Part shown: positions 36,001-50,470 of the stretch, one piece after another | Layout: the number at the start of each line of letters is the position of its first letter | Numbering within the stretch: the stretch's first letter is position 1 | Origin: Lamellibrachia columna | Lineage: Eukaryota; Annelida; Polychaeta; Sabellida; Siboglinidae | DNA length: 64,000 bases | Assembly: GCA_963662155.1 (NCBI GenBank) | Contig: OY759268.1 | Span: 57,777,469-57,841,468, forward strand | Direction of reading: 5' to 3' | Position numbers and translations under genes: made by a program | The notes under the pieces: model-generated | What the model was told of the DNA's origin: nothing | Seen by the model: the letters and a program-made list of their open reading frames with translations, nothing else | Database searches by the model: none

Positions 36001-39000
36001 CATTTAGATTTGATCCAGACTAGTTAGCCAGGTCTGTGCTCTCTGTTCATTTAGATTTGATCCAGACTAGTTAGCCAGGTCTGTGCTCTCTGTTCATTTA
36101 GATTTGATCCAAACTAATTAGCCAGGTCTGTGCTCTCTGTTCATTTAGGTTTGATCCAGACTAGTTAGCCAGGTCTGTGCTCTCTGTTCATTTAGGTTTG
36201 ACCCAGACTAGTTAGCCAGGTCTGTGCTCTCTGTTCATTTAGATTTGATCCAGACTAGTTAGCCAGGTCTGTGCTCTCTGTTCATTTAGATTTGATCCAG
36301 ACTAGTTAGCCAGGTCTGTGCTCTCTGTTCATTTAGATTTGATCCAGACTAGTTAGCCAGGTCTGTGCTCTCTGTTCATTTAGATTTGATCCAAACTAGT
36401 TAGCCAGGTCTGTGCTCTCTGTTCATTTAGGTTTGATCCAGACTAGTTAGACAGGTCTGTGCTCTCTGTTCATTTAGATTTGATCCAGACTAGTTAGCCA
36501 GGTCTGTGCTCTCTGTTCATTTAGATTTGACCCAGACTAGTTAGCCAGGTCTGTGCTCTCTGTTCATTTAGATTTGATCCAGACTAGTTAGCCAGGTCTG
36601 TGCTCTCTGTTCATTTAGGTTTGACCCAGACTAGTTAGCCAGGTCTGTGCTCTCTGTTCATTTAGATTTGATCCAGACTAGTTAGCCAGGTCTGTGCTCT
36701 CTGTTCATTTAGATTTGATCCAGACTAGTTAGCCAGGTCTGTGCTCTCTGTTCATTTAGGTTTGACCCAGACTAGTTAGCCAGGTCTGTGCTCTCTGTTC
36801 ATTTAGATTTGACCCAGACTAGTTAGCCAGGTCTGTGCTCTCTGTTCATTTAGATTTGATCCAAACTAATTAGCCAGGTCTGTGCTCTCTGTTCATTTAG
36901 GTTTGATCCAGACTAGTTAGCCAGGTCTGTGCTCTCTGTTCATTTAGATTTGATCCAGACTAGTTAGCCAGGTCTGTGCTCTCTGTTCATTTAGATTTGA
37001 CCCAGACTAGTTAGCCAGGTCTGTGCTCTCTGTTCATTTAGATTTGATCCAGACTAGTTAGCCAGGTCTGTGCTCTCTGTTCATTTAGATTTGACCCAGA
37101 CTAGTTAGCCAGGTCTGTGCTCTCTGTTCATTTAGATTTGATCCAGACTAGTTAGCCAGGTCTGTGCTCTCTGTTCATTTAGGTTTGACCCAGACTAGTT
37201 AGCCAGGTCTGTGCTCTCTGTTCATTTAGATTTGATCCAGACTAGTTAGCCAGGTCTGTGCTCTCTGTTCATTTAGGTTTGACCCAGACTAGTTAGCCAG
37301 GTCTGTGCTCTCTGTTCATTTAGATTTGATCCAGACTAGTTAGCCAGGTATGTGCTCTCTGTTCATTTAGATTTGATCCAGACTAGTTAGCCAGGTCTGT
37401 GCTCTCTGTTCATTTAGATTTGATCCAGACTAGTTAGCCAGGTCTGTGCTCTCTGTTCATTTAGATTTGATCCAAACTAATTAGCCAGGTCTGTGCTCTC
37501 TGTTCATTTAGGTTTGATCCAGACTAGTTAGCCAGGTCTGTGCTCTCTGTTCATTTAGGTTTGACCCAGACTAGTTAGCCAGGTCTGTGCTCTCTGTTCA
37601 TTTAGATTTGATCCAGACTAGTTAGCCAGGTCTGTGCTCTCTGTTCATTTAGATTTGATCCAGACTAGTTAGCCAGGTCTGTGCTCTCTGTTCATTTAGA
37701 TTTGATCCAGACTAGTTAGCCAGGTCTGTGCTCTCTGTTCATTTAGATTTGATCCAAACTAGTTAGCCAGGTCTGTGCTCTCTGTTCATTTAGGTTTGAT
37801 CCAGACTAGTTAGCCAGGTCTGTGCTCTCTGTTCATTTAGATTTGATCCAGACTAGTTAGCCAGGTCTGTGCTCTCTGTTCATTTAGATTTGACCCAGAC
37901 TAGTTAGCCAGGTCTGTGCTCTCTGTTCATTTAGATTTGATCCAGACTAGTTAGCCAGGTCTGTGCTCTCTGTTCATTTAGGTTTGACCCAGACTAGTTA
38001 GCCAGGTCTGTGCTCTCTGTTCATTTAGATTTGATCCAGACTAGTTAGCCAGGTCTGTGCTCTCTGTTCATTTAGATTTGATCCAGACTAGTTAGCCAGG
38101 TCTGTGCTCTCTGTTCATTTAGGTTTGACCCAGACTAGTTAGCCAGGTCTGTGCTCTCTGTTCATTTAGATTTGACCCAGACTAGTTAGCCAGGTCTGTG
38201 CTCTCTGTTCATTTAGATTTGATCCAAACTAATTAGCCAGGTCTGTGCTCTCTGTTCATTTAGGTTTGATCCAGACTAGTTAGCCAGGTCTGTGCTCTCT
38301 GTTCATTTAGATTTGATCCAGACTAGTTAGCCAGGTCTGTGCTCTCTGTTCATTTAGATTTGACCCAGACTAGTTAGCCAGGTCTGTGCTCTCTGTTCAT
38401 TTAGATTTGATCCAGACTAGTTAGCCAGGTCTGTGCTCTCTGTTCATTTAGATTTGACCCAGACTAGTTAGCCAGGTCTGTGCTCTCTGTTCATTTAGAT
38501 TTGATCCAGACTAGTTAGCCAGGTCTGTGCTCTCTGTTCATTTAGGTTTGACCCAGACTAGTTAGCCAGGTCTGTGCTCTCTGTTCATTTAGATTTGATC
38601 CAGACTAGTTAGCCAGGTCTGTGCTCTCTGTTCATTTAGGTTTGACCCAGACTAGTTAGCCAGGTCTGTGCTCTCTGTTCATTTAGATTTGACCCAGACT
38701 AGTTAGCCAGGTCTGTGCTCTCTGTTCATTTAGGTTTGACCCAGACTAGTTAGCCAGGTCTGTGCTCTCTGTTCATTTAGGTTTGATCCAGACTAGCCTT
38801 GATTCAGTACAATTTAGATTAAAACGAATTATGATTGATGGTAAACTATATGCATTTGAGATACAGGAAACTGACGTTTATGTTATTTGAATAACTAAAT
38901 AACTTGACTAATATTGTACGTGTTAATGTACTATGTTTACTTGATAAATCGTATTGCACAATATGATTTACAGGTGGCAGGCATGGTCTGCCACTACATC

Positions 39001-42000
39001 ATGACACGAGGGATACACCCTTATGCACCACTTGACCATGCGTTACCCACCAGAGTTGTGAATGGCCAACCTGACTTGTCACGTATTGAACATGACTTTG
39101 AGGCTGATGATCTCATCAAGTGCATGTTAGCTGATGACCCAAATACACGACCACCAACAGAACAACTACGAAGGTGAGGGCATTGACACCGAATATGAAT
39201 TATAATTAGAAGACCTCAATTAGGTTACTCATTTACCCCCCTGTGGGATCGCTTAGTTCTCTGGCGTAGACTCCAGGTAGAGGGAACTGTTAATAAGTCA
39301 TATTGTTCATGAGTACAGTTTTATTAGAGCAGGTACCATATAGTTGAATTCATTAATCGACAGCGTCTGTTCCGTTACCGTACACCACCAGTATCTCTCA
39401 ACATGAATAAATAACTTTTAGTATGTCATCGAAAAACATATTGCTAACTTCTATACCCATGTCTGTGGTGCCAGGCACGTTGTACACATCTTTTTCCGAG
39501 AGCCAGCAGTCATTGATTTGCTTGAAATGAATAGGTGTCTGGTTGATATTTCTGAGTAGACCTACCCGTGCACTATTCCAAACACAGCGTCTTGAGGTTA
39601 CCCAGTGGTCGACTTATGTGCAATGGGCTAATGAAAACTGTTACTTGGTGTCATTTATCGAGAGCCAAAAGCCAAGGCCACATGCCATCATAATTAATTT
39701 GTTTAACATGTACATGGCCATATTTGGTATAAAATCAAAGGATTTAAAAACAAACTTCATTTTCAGTCTCAACATTTCAATAATATGCACTAAAATACAG
39801 TCGAGCCTTGTTATAACGTAGGTCCATGTTTTCGGAACGCGCTGTACGCGAGGCGCATTAGGTGTTCCCCTATTTGCTACCAGGGAGCTACTAAACAACA
39901 GCGATCGCCGCCCACTACACGGGCAACTGAATCAACTTGGGCCTTTATAACTAATATATACTATATATTAGTTATAAAGGCCCAAGTTGATTCAGTTGCC
40001 CGTGGCCCACTGCACCAAGAACGTCTTATACGCCAATACGCAGTTGATAGAGCTTATTAAACGAGTCAACTAGCATCAACATGTATTATTTTTAAATGTC
40101 ACACCCTGTTGAATCTTGAACTTACTAAAATACATGTATGTATACCGTTATGGAATAGATCTGCTACGATGATGATGTACTGGACCAATACTATATATAG
40201 GCAGAGTGTAGTCTCAAAGATGTATACCGTTATGGAATAGATCTGCTACGATGATGATGTACTGGACCAATACTATTGGCCAACGAATCAAAAACAATAA
40301 CCTGGATCTGAGCAGCCGAAAACGTATATGATTTAACACACGTAGTATGTAAACTGATTAAACATAGAAAACGACAATAGTTAGAATTAATAATTGCTTC
40401 ACTTCGTCTTTCACCCGATCTTGACTGAAGCATACATTTATGACACAGCACTTAACATCGATTCATTGTTTCATATGCGGATGACGAATTCGTGTTTTCG
40501 CGCACTGGTAGCGCCTTTGGTTAGCATTTGGCATGTTGGTTTCGCGTCGCAAAAAACGATTAGATTTATGATGCAATGGAAGCATGTCATTTCACTCCAC
40601 TCCAGGCTCGGGGCATATTTGTGAATTTACAAACCGCCGAAGCGAAGCCAGCGACTGATGTCGGCGGCAGCCCAAAATAAACAACACATCGACACTCGTT
40701 CATTGACATTGTTTCCCTAATGCTTCTTGAGAATTGTCAAAGCAATTCTAAGTAGGTTTAAGCAGGTCCATTTGCATTCCCCCCTAATGACAGAAAATCA
40801 GATTCCATGACCAACCACGTTATATCCGAATCCGCATAATAATGGATCGCATAATAACGAGGCACGACTGCATTTAGACTAGATCAGGAAATATAGTTTT
40901 ATTACATAGACATAACATAAAATAGACCAGGAGCCAGTGGCCAAAAACGCGCTTCTATTTATATTTATTGCTGACAAAGGTTTGACAATTTTTATTGTAT
41001 CATGACTCATCAATTGGATGGAAGTACAGAAATCAGCAGAATTGTATCACTTCTATATTCCCCAACCTGTATAGTTGTCAGTGCCTATTTTGTCAACGAA
41101 CAAAATATGTATTAACATTAAATTGTAACACCTTAAGCTAAATTGTAACACCTTAAGCTAAATTGTAACACTTTAAGCTAATTAAATTTGGCTGTTTGTT
41201 ATTGTAACACCCATTGACATTACTCAGGACTGTTAATATGGAGCCATCTTTCACCTCTGTGGTTGCAAGTATTGACTTTCTGGCCAACAAATTACCCCCC
41301 TCTTGGAAGATTGTGAGTGTTTATTTAGTCAAACAAATGCGCATTAATATAAATTATAACCCTTTAACCATATTAAATCATACAAAATTGTCAAAGCAAA
41401 ATAAATAGAAGTGAATATTTTCCACAAGCTCACAGTCTATTTTATGTTACGACTGAAACCATGTACATAACAAATCCATATTTCCTGCCCAATGCTAGAT
41501 ATTTAAATATACGGCTGTGAGCATTAAGTTTGATATAAGGCCTCCACATCTCTCATCATGTTGTTTGACTAAAGAAACGCAAATCTTGCTAGATAAATTA
41601 CATTGGGGGAACAAAGTTAAACTTTGCCACCTCGTGTAAGTACCTTGAACATGTTATTTGTAATGATATATCTGATGATGCTAAATTGAGACTCCTCTGT
41701 TAAGAGCAACATTGTTGCATGAAAACTGTTCACGTTTGTTCATTTGAAAAATAAAAAACAAGCTATTCACTGCTTATGTTCACTGTTTCAAGTTCATATG
41801 GGCAATTTATTGGTGAATTGTAGAAAAGCAGTTTTTCAGCACTTTGTTGTGGCTCATAACAATTCATACAGGATTCTTAACAGGCTGCCTATAAGATGTA
41901 GCCACATGTTTGCTGTGGCTAATGTCAACTCTTGTAAAGGCGTCACAAGAAAGGCTATTTATAGATTAATAACTAGAATTGACGAGTCACAGAATCGTAG

Positions 42001-45000
42001 TATTCAGAATGTTGCCATTAGCGACGTCGAAATTGTGGATTCAAGAACACCAAAACAGGTGTGGTACTGGAGACTATCTGGAAAGAGGAAACTGGGACGA
42101 CCAAGGGAAACATACCAATGAACCATCACAAGAGAGGCCTGAACCGAAAAAAAATTAAGACACAAGACGCCATCTTCTTTTCAATATTGTTGACTTAATT
42201 GGCTCAGCATTTGCTGTTTAAGTACTTCTTCGTTGGTGATAAATTCGTTCCATCTGTTGTTTAGAAATCTGCGCAAGCATCTGATCTGAACATTTGCTAG
42301 TTTCAGCTATATTTTTTTGTTCTTTTAGCGTAACTTTATACTGCTGCCTTTTAAATCACGCGGAAAGTACTCGCTCCGCATGCCATTCGCCATGTAGAGT
42401 TTATTCATCGATAATCTGGGTATCTACAATATTATAAAGAAAGAAAGAAAGACATGTGATTATATAACACCTGACACCAGAGGCCATAACGCTAACAGCG
42501 GAAATTGGCTAGCGTAACAATCCGCTGCCTCATTAGTCCTTGGCTACAAATTTCATGATCCAGCATCTTAATGTGATGTTTTTAATAGCCCAAGGGCAGG
42601 TCTATTCAGAAATACCAATAAACTCTTTAATCATACAAATTTGGAGCAAATAAATGACTGCTACTCTCTTACTGTCGGGGCTGCTGCTGGCCTGAGGTTC
42701 GAATCCAGTACTACCCGGTCAACAGACGAGCACAAAGCCAATTGAGCCATTGCAGCTGTACATATGTGCCACACCAAAGATTGATACTTACACTAAAAAC
42801 CCATGGTATAGGTAATGATGTAATCAAGTGGATAGAAAAGTGGCTTACACACAGAAGACAGAGAGTAATAGTAGACGGTGAGATTTCAAACTGGAAATCG
42901 GTTTTGAGTGGGGTACCACAGGGATCAGTATTAGGCCCTATACTGTTTTTAATATATATATAAATGATCTAGAAGATGACATATCTAGCAAAGTACTAAA
43001 ATTTGCAGATGACACAAAAGTATTCAGAAAGGTTACAAATGATACAGATAAGCAAAGTTTACAGGATGATCTAGATAAATTAGTTAAATGGTCAGAAAAA
43101 TGGCAAATGTTATTCAATTTTGGGAAGTGCAAATGTATACACATAGGACATGGAAACATGGACGAAGAATATAAAATGGGGGATGTTGTACTAGGTAGAA
43201 CCACACAAGAAAAGGACTTAGGAGTAACATTTAGTGCTGACATGAAAATTTCAGAGCAATGTGTGATTGCTGCTTCAAAAGGAAATCAAATTCTAGGGCT
43301 AATTAGGAGAACTATCATGTATAAGGAGAAACAGCTAATTGTACCCCTGTACAAAGCAATAGTTAGACCACATTTGGAATATTGTATTCAAGCATGGAGG
43401 CCGTATCATAAAAAGGACATAGACAAGCTAGAAAGAATACAACGAAGAGCAACCAAAATTATTCCAGAATTGAGAGACCTTAGTTACGAAAGTCGCTTAT
43501 TACAATGTGGTTTGACAACACTAGAGACCAGGAGACTAAGAGGAGACCAAATAGAAATATTAAAAATAATGAACGGTTATGAGGATGTTGATAGGAATAT
43601 GTTCTTCAAATATAAAGAAGGCAGTAGAACCAGAGGACACAAAGCAGCATTAGTTAAGGAGCAGTGTAGGTTGGACATGAGAAAGTACTCTTTCTCACAG
43701 AGGGTGATAAATGAATGGAACAAACTGCCAAATGATTGTGTTAATGCTAGTAGTGTGAATATGTTTAAAAATAGAATTGACAGATATTTGATAAGGGTGG
43801 GCTACACATAGATGAGAAAATTGTTGGACTCTCGATAAACCATATCTGGAACTTGTTGTTTGGGATGGCAATCTTGTTAAATCTTGTTAAATATGTTGTT
43901 GTCACTACATGTATGTGTGTGATCACTACATGGTTTTGTGGTCACTAAAGGTGTTTGAGATCACTGCGGGTGTTTGTGACCACCACGTGAGTTTGTGGTT
44001 ACTACATGTGTTTGAAATCACTTTGTGTGTTTGTGATCACTACGTGTCTTTGCTATCTCTATATATGTGAGTTTGTGGTTACTACAGGTGTTTGAGATCA
44101 CTTTGTGTGTTTGTGATCACTACGTGTCTTTGCTAACTCTATATATGTGTGTTTGTGATTACTACGTGTCTTTGCTATCTCTATATATGTGTGTTTGTGA
44201 TCACTACGTGTCTTTGCTATCTATATATGTGTGTGTTTGTGATTACTACGTGTGATTGTGGTCAATACATATGGTTATTGTCAGTACAGATGTTTGTTGT
44301 CAATACAGATGTTTGTGGTCACTTCATATATTTGTGGTCAATACGTGCTCATTCTTGTAACCATAACGTGTATATGTGCAAATAGTATAAAATAAATAAA
44401 AGACGCATCGAGAAAATAGCACTAATGTACAGTTCACATGTTAATAGTATCCAGATGCACGGTGCCAGATGCTTTCAGAGGTGACATGTTTCGTTGGGAT
44501 ATGTTGTAGGCATCTGTACTTCTGGAGTGACAGGGACAAGTATGAATTCATTGCTGGTGTTGCTGATGAAGAGGAGATAGAGAAGTGGTAAGTCATTGGG
44601 TATCACATCAACAACGGGTACACGTGTTGTTTACTTAGAAACAGCTCATGTACACTCTAATTAGAGTATCATATTTCCATCATTTTCATGCACAATTTTG
44701 AGTTGGATGTGTGACTATTGATATTTTTTCAAGACTCAATTTAAGTTTCATACATAATTTACTAACCTCCCCCCCGGGTTGCCATTGTTAAAGTAGTGCC
44801 AACTTGTCTTTGCTATCAAATCATTTCTAAATGTATATGGTGGGCCTGATAGATGAATATACAGTATGCAATCGATCTATAGCACTGCCTAGACGTGTGT
44901 GCATGCGTGCACTACCGTGTGTGTATGTTATATTCTCGGATTTCAAAGGTTTGCAGTTCAACACAAATCAATGATACTAGATAAGAGAAAATTCAAGTGC

Positions 45001-48000
45001 AAACGCCAGCATCAGCAATTTATTTGTATTAGTTGGTTTACAGATTTTTTCTTACACAAAACCGGGTCGGTTGGTCGGAAGAAAAATTAATAAAATAACA
45101 CCACATGTATTCAGACATTTAACACAATTACATTATCAGCCGTCCGAAAACATATGCCATATTAGTGTTGGGAATCGGTTTGGTTTTCATTATTGGTTTG
45201 GCCTATCGATAATCAGTTTGTGGGCTGTCATTGTCCATCACTATTTAAACTAGAGGCGCAGGGGGGTTACTTAGAGATGCCTCAGGCAGGACAAGAGGCC
45301 ACTAGTACAGATAAACCAATAACAATATGTCCTAAAAACATGTCTGAAGCAGGTAATAGATGCGTGTGTTTAAATGCTAGGAGTATAGTAAATAAGAAAA
45401 ACGAATTAAACATTATGGTAGAAGATATTGACCCTCACATAATTGGTATAACCGAATCATGGGCCAACACAGACATTACAGATACTGAATTAGGATTGAC
45501 AGGATAGATAATGTTTAGGAGAGATCGAATAGGAAGAAGGGGAGGGGGAGTTATTTTATATGTTAAAGAATCTATTCAGGCTTATGAAATAATATTAGAA
45601 AGTGAAGCAAATTACGATGAAGCTGTTTGGTGCAAAATAGTTTCAGGAAATGCAAAATTAACTATTGAATTAGTTTACCGAAGTCCAAACATAAACGAAG
45701 AGGATAACACAAAAATACAAAATGCTATAAAGGAAGTTAGTAAAGGGGAATGTATCATAATGGGAGATTTTAACCATGGACACATACATACAATGGAAAT
45801 CTCTAGAGAGTACAGGGGGTGAGGACCAACAATTTTTATTTTTAATTCAGGATAGCTACCTTACTCAGCACGTGTTAGAACCAACCAGGGGAGAAAATGT
45901 ATTAGATATAGTTTGATCATAAAAAAGAATTAGTGGACAATGTAAAAATGCATGAACCATTCGGTAATAGTGAACACAATCAAATACATTTTGACATCAA
46001 TGTAAATCAGAAAGTAAAAATAAAAAAACGTATAGGAGAAACTTCCACAAAGGTAACTATAAAGATGAGAAAATACTTAGCAAACCTAGATTGGAATAAC
46101 ATGCTGATGAATAAGACCGCAATTGAATGTTGAAATATTCTAAAATATGAAATTGAGAGTATCATCGATAAATTTGTTCCCTTTAAAAAAACAAGGAAAA
46201 CGGTATGGAAAGAAACACTTGTCAAAAGAAGCTAAAAATAGTGTTTAAGCAAATTATGTGGAGGGTTTATAGGCGTACCAGAAAGGATGAAGACTATGCA
46301 AATTACAAAGAGGCACTTAACCTAGCTACAACTGAAATTCGAAAATATAAAAGAACCTTTGAAAAAAAATTGGCAGGTAATATAAAAAATTACAGCAAAA
46401 GTTTATATGCTTATGTAAGGAGTAAACAGAAAGTTCGAGATAAGGTCGGACCACTGGAAAACAACAGGGGAAACATAATTTCAGAGGGATTTCAAATGGC
46501 AGAGGTCCTGAATGAGTATTTCAGCTAAGTATTTACCACAGAATATATCAGCTCACTTCCAGTTCCATTTACTAAATTTGAGGGAAATAAATCAGAACAT
46601 TTAAGGCAGTTATTTGTAACTCCTGTAATGATAGCAAACAACATTAAGAAGATGAAAGATAATAAATCACCTGGAGTTGATGGGATACCACCAAAACTGA
46701 TTAAGGAAATTGTTGAGCAAATTAGTACACCACTTGCAAAATTGTTTAACTTTTCAATAGAAGAAGGAATAGTTCCTTCAGAATGGAAAGAAGCGAACAT
46801 TACGCCACTACTTAAGAAGGGATCGAGGAACAAGCCTGAACATTACAGACCAGTGAGTTTAACATCAGTTGTATGTAAATTACTCGAAACATTAATTAGA
46901 GACCACATGGTGGAATTCCTTGTAAAACATAATTTAATAAATACATCTCAACATGGGTTCCTAAAAGCAAGGTCATGTCTAACCAATATCTTATGTTTTT
47001 TTGAAGAAATTACAAAGTGGGTAGATGACGGGTCACCAGTGGATGTTGTCTATTTAGATTTTCAGAAAGCTTTCAATAAAGTGCCACACCAAAGATTATT
47101 ACTTAAACTAAAAGCCCATGGTATACGTAATGATGTAATCAAGTGGATAGAAAAGTGGCTTATACACAGAAGACAGAGAGTAATAGTAGACGGTGAGATT
47201 TCAAACTGGAAATCGGTTTTGAGTGGGGTACCACAGGGATCAGTATTATGCCCTATACTGTTTTTGATATATATAAATTATCTAGAAGATGACATATCTA
47301 GCAAAGTACTCAAATTTGCAGATTACACAAAAGTATTCAGAAAGGTTATAAATGATACAGATAAACAAAGTGTACAGGATTTTCTAGATAAATTAGTTAA
47401 ATGATCAGAAAAATGGCAAATGTTATTAAATTTTGGGAAGTGCAAATGTATACACATAGGACATGGAAACATGGACGAAGAATATAAAATGGGGGATGCT
47501 GTACTAGGTAGAACCACACAAGAAAAGACTTAGGAGTAACATTTAGTGCTGACATGAAAGTTTCAGAGCAATGTGGGATTGCTGCTTCAAAAGGAAATCA
47601 AATTCTAGGGTTAATTAGGAGAACTATCATGTATAAGGAGAAACAGCTAATTGTACCCCTGTACAAAACAATAGTTAGACCACATTTGGAATATTGTATT
47701 CAAGCATGGAGGCCGTATCATAAAAAGGACATAGACATGCTAGAAAGAATACAACGAAGAGCAACTAAAATGATTCCAGAATTGAGATACCTTAGTTACG
47801 AAAGTCGCTTATTACGAAGTGGTTTGACAACACTAGAGACAAGGAGACTAAGAGGAGACCAAATATAAGTATTTAAAATAGTGAACGGTTATGAGGATGT
47901 TGATAGGAATATGTTCTTCAAACTTAAAGAAGGCAGAAGAACCAGAGGACACAAAGCAGCATTAGTTAAGGAGCAGTGTAGGTTGGACATGAGAAAGTAC

Positions 48001-50376
48001 TCTTTCTCACAGAGGGTGATAAATGAATGGAACAAACTGCCAAATGATTGTGTTAATGCTAGTAGTGTGAATATGTTTAAAAATAGAATTGACAGATATT
48101 TTATAAGGGTGGGCTACACAAAGATGGGAAAATTGTTGGACTCTCGATAAGCCAATGGCTTCCTTGTCCACTTGCCATATGGAACTTGTTGTTTGGGATG
48201 GCAATCTTGTTAAATCTTGTTAAATCACAAGGGTAATTCAGACAGGCTCATTGCCCCAAGTCATGTATTGCGGCAGCGCCAGCAGTGACTGGCGGCATTG
48301 TTGAGTTGCGCAGTCAACTTGCTAAATATTCACCTCAGAAAGTCGTTTTAGATGTTGGAACTAGATACAGTAATGCTGTTTCCAGAAATATTGATACTGA
48401 AACTTGAACTAATACGAACGGAATAAAACATCACAATACGAAACAATGACCAGACCTAACTAAAACTCTGGGGTCGATAACACATGTATAAAAATACATG
48501 TGTATTGCCATACAATCCACAGTTCTAAAAGCACAAGACTTACAACAACAAAAATGTGTTGTGCAACTTTATTGGAAAGAGATTTGCTCATAGAATATTT
48601 ATATGCCAACCACATGCATAATTTCTATTCACCAAGTTGTTATTTATGCGGTTATTTATACTATATCATTTGGTTTTCCCATTTCACACTAGCATTTAAA
48701 TACGTTTACATTATTTGTTATGTATCACTAGAATTTGCATGCTTTTGATTTAAGCTGGCACTGTAAAAAGATCCCTAACTAAAGCTATATTACCTTTCTC
48801 TACATCTCCCCGTTAATGGTTATAATGTACACATGATAAATATAGATTCATTGGTCTAATGGCCCCAAACGCCCATGTGTCTTCAAGTTGCCAGCCCCAA
48901 ATGTTTACTTTAAACGGGTCCCACTTTAAACTGAGATTTGCTGAAGCCACGGTTAGCTGTCAACTTATTACCGTACCAGAGGACATTCTATGCCGTCCCT
49001 CCATTTCACAGGTGCCTGAAGTATCAGGGCACCCCAGTTGGTACAGAGCGCTGTCATAATCTCCCACCCATTCACACATGCCTGACCTAATTTAATAATA
49101 TATTATTAGATTCGAACCCCCATCTGAATTTTTTTTAACCCCCAATAATATGAAGATAATATAATGTTTTAATAAATGTGAACCCCCTTTTTAAAAAATT
49201 TGAAAATTCTCAAAACCATGAACCCCTTCCCAATATTATTTTGTACTTTTCATAAACATGAACCCTGTTTTCCAAAAATGTGAACCCCCTTCTCAAAAAC
49301 GTGAACCCCCTTCTCAAAAGCACGAACACCCCAATAATATGAAGATAATATTATTTTCAAAAATGTTAACCCCCTTCTCCCCTCTCAAAAGCATGAAACC
49401 TCCTCTAATGCATGAACCACCCCTCCCCTCATAAAATGCATGAACCCACCAATACTATGAAAATAATATTTCATATTTTGAAAATAATATTATTTTCATA
49501 TTATATGAGGTTCACATTTTTGAAAAAAGGGGTTCATATTTTGGAAAAGGGGGTACACAAAAAGGGGGGTTCGTTCGTGTCAAACCCCTGAAACCCCTGG
49601 CTATGGGCCTGGGGTTACCCAATAACAATACTATAACCCCGTTGACTGACTGCTCTAATTTGTGTAAAAGGGAGGAGGGTCGGATAGAAACAAACTTTTT
49701 CCAACAATTAACAAATAATAACAAGTAACAATAACAATTGTGGCTGAGATTTTATCGAGCAAAAGGTTTCACGTTGACCAAAAAAATTTGAGAACAATTT
49801 GAGTCCGGATCTAAGCCACACGGCTCTTTATGTGGTGTTCTGTATCACTACGTGCATGGGAGTAATTAGGCTTATTTCGAGTAATCAAACCCGTTCTCTC
49901 ATAACCACTGTTCGCATGATAACCCTGTTGCGCTGCAGTTTCATAACAACAGGTATACGTAGCTAAACTACGCCTTGTCACAGGCTTATCCTAATAACGC
50001 ATTCCCTGCGCTGTCATTCCACATAAAGACTTAAATGCATCTCAAGATGGATTCCTAAAAGCGAGGTCATGCTTAACAAATATGTTGTTTTTTGGAAGAA
50101 ATCACTAAGTGGATAGACGAGGGATCACCAGTACATATTATATACTGAGATTTTCAGAAAGCTTTCAACAAAGTACCACATGAAAGATTACTTCTTAAGT
50201 AAAAGCCCATGGCATCGGGGATGGCATAATCGACTGGATAGAACAATGGCTGACTGACAGAAGACAGCGCGTTGTAGTAGATGGAGAGGTTTCAAACTGG
50301 AAATCAGTTTTGAGTGGGGTACCACAAGGATTAGTATTAGGGGGCTGATTAGGACGTTTATTATTCTTAATATATA

Positions 50377-50470
<94 letters not shown>

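Larger units (their letters stand above)
45243..48235 (+). mobile_element. CR1-like LINE, near full-length ORF2, copy C
   Basis: A 3-kb copy with endonuclease, linker, RT and C-terminal region in order, ending in TCTTGTTAAA repeats at about 48230. No ORF1 or defined 5' end is recognised. Stops and frameshifts at about 45507, 45820, 46130, 46526, 47404, 47525 and 47868 break the protein, and the catalytic FADD reads FADY. It cannot be autonomous. Confidence 0.92.

Noticed and set aside
33641..38797. CRISPR-like appearance of the 47-bp array
   Set aside because: There are no unique spacers between units, and the DNA is animal.
41225..41320. Exon-like frame '[20 protein letters not shown]' ending at ATT|GTGAGT
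   Set aside because: No acceptor is needed here, because exons f and g of the kinase gene join in phase without it, and no family match is evident.
42660..42740. tRNA gene suggested by the B-box-like GGTTCGAATCC
   Set aside because: I could not fold an acceptor stem or find an A box at the right distance. A SINE scrap is possible but unsupported.
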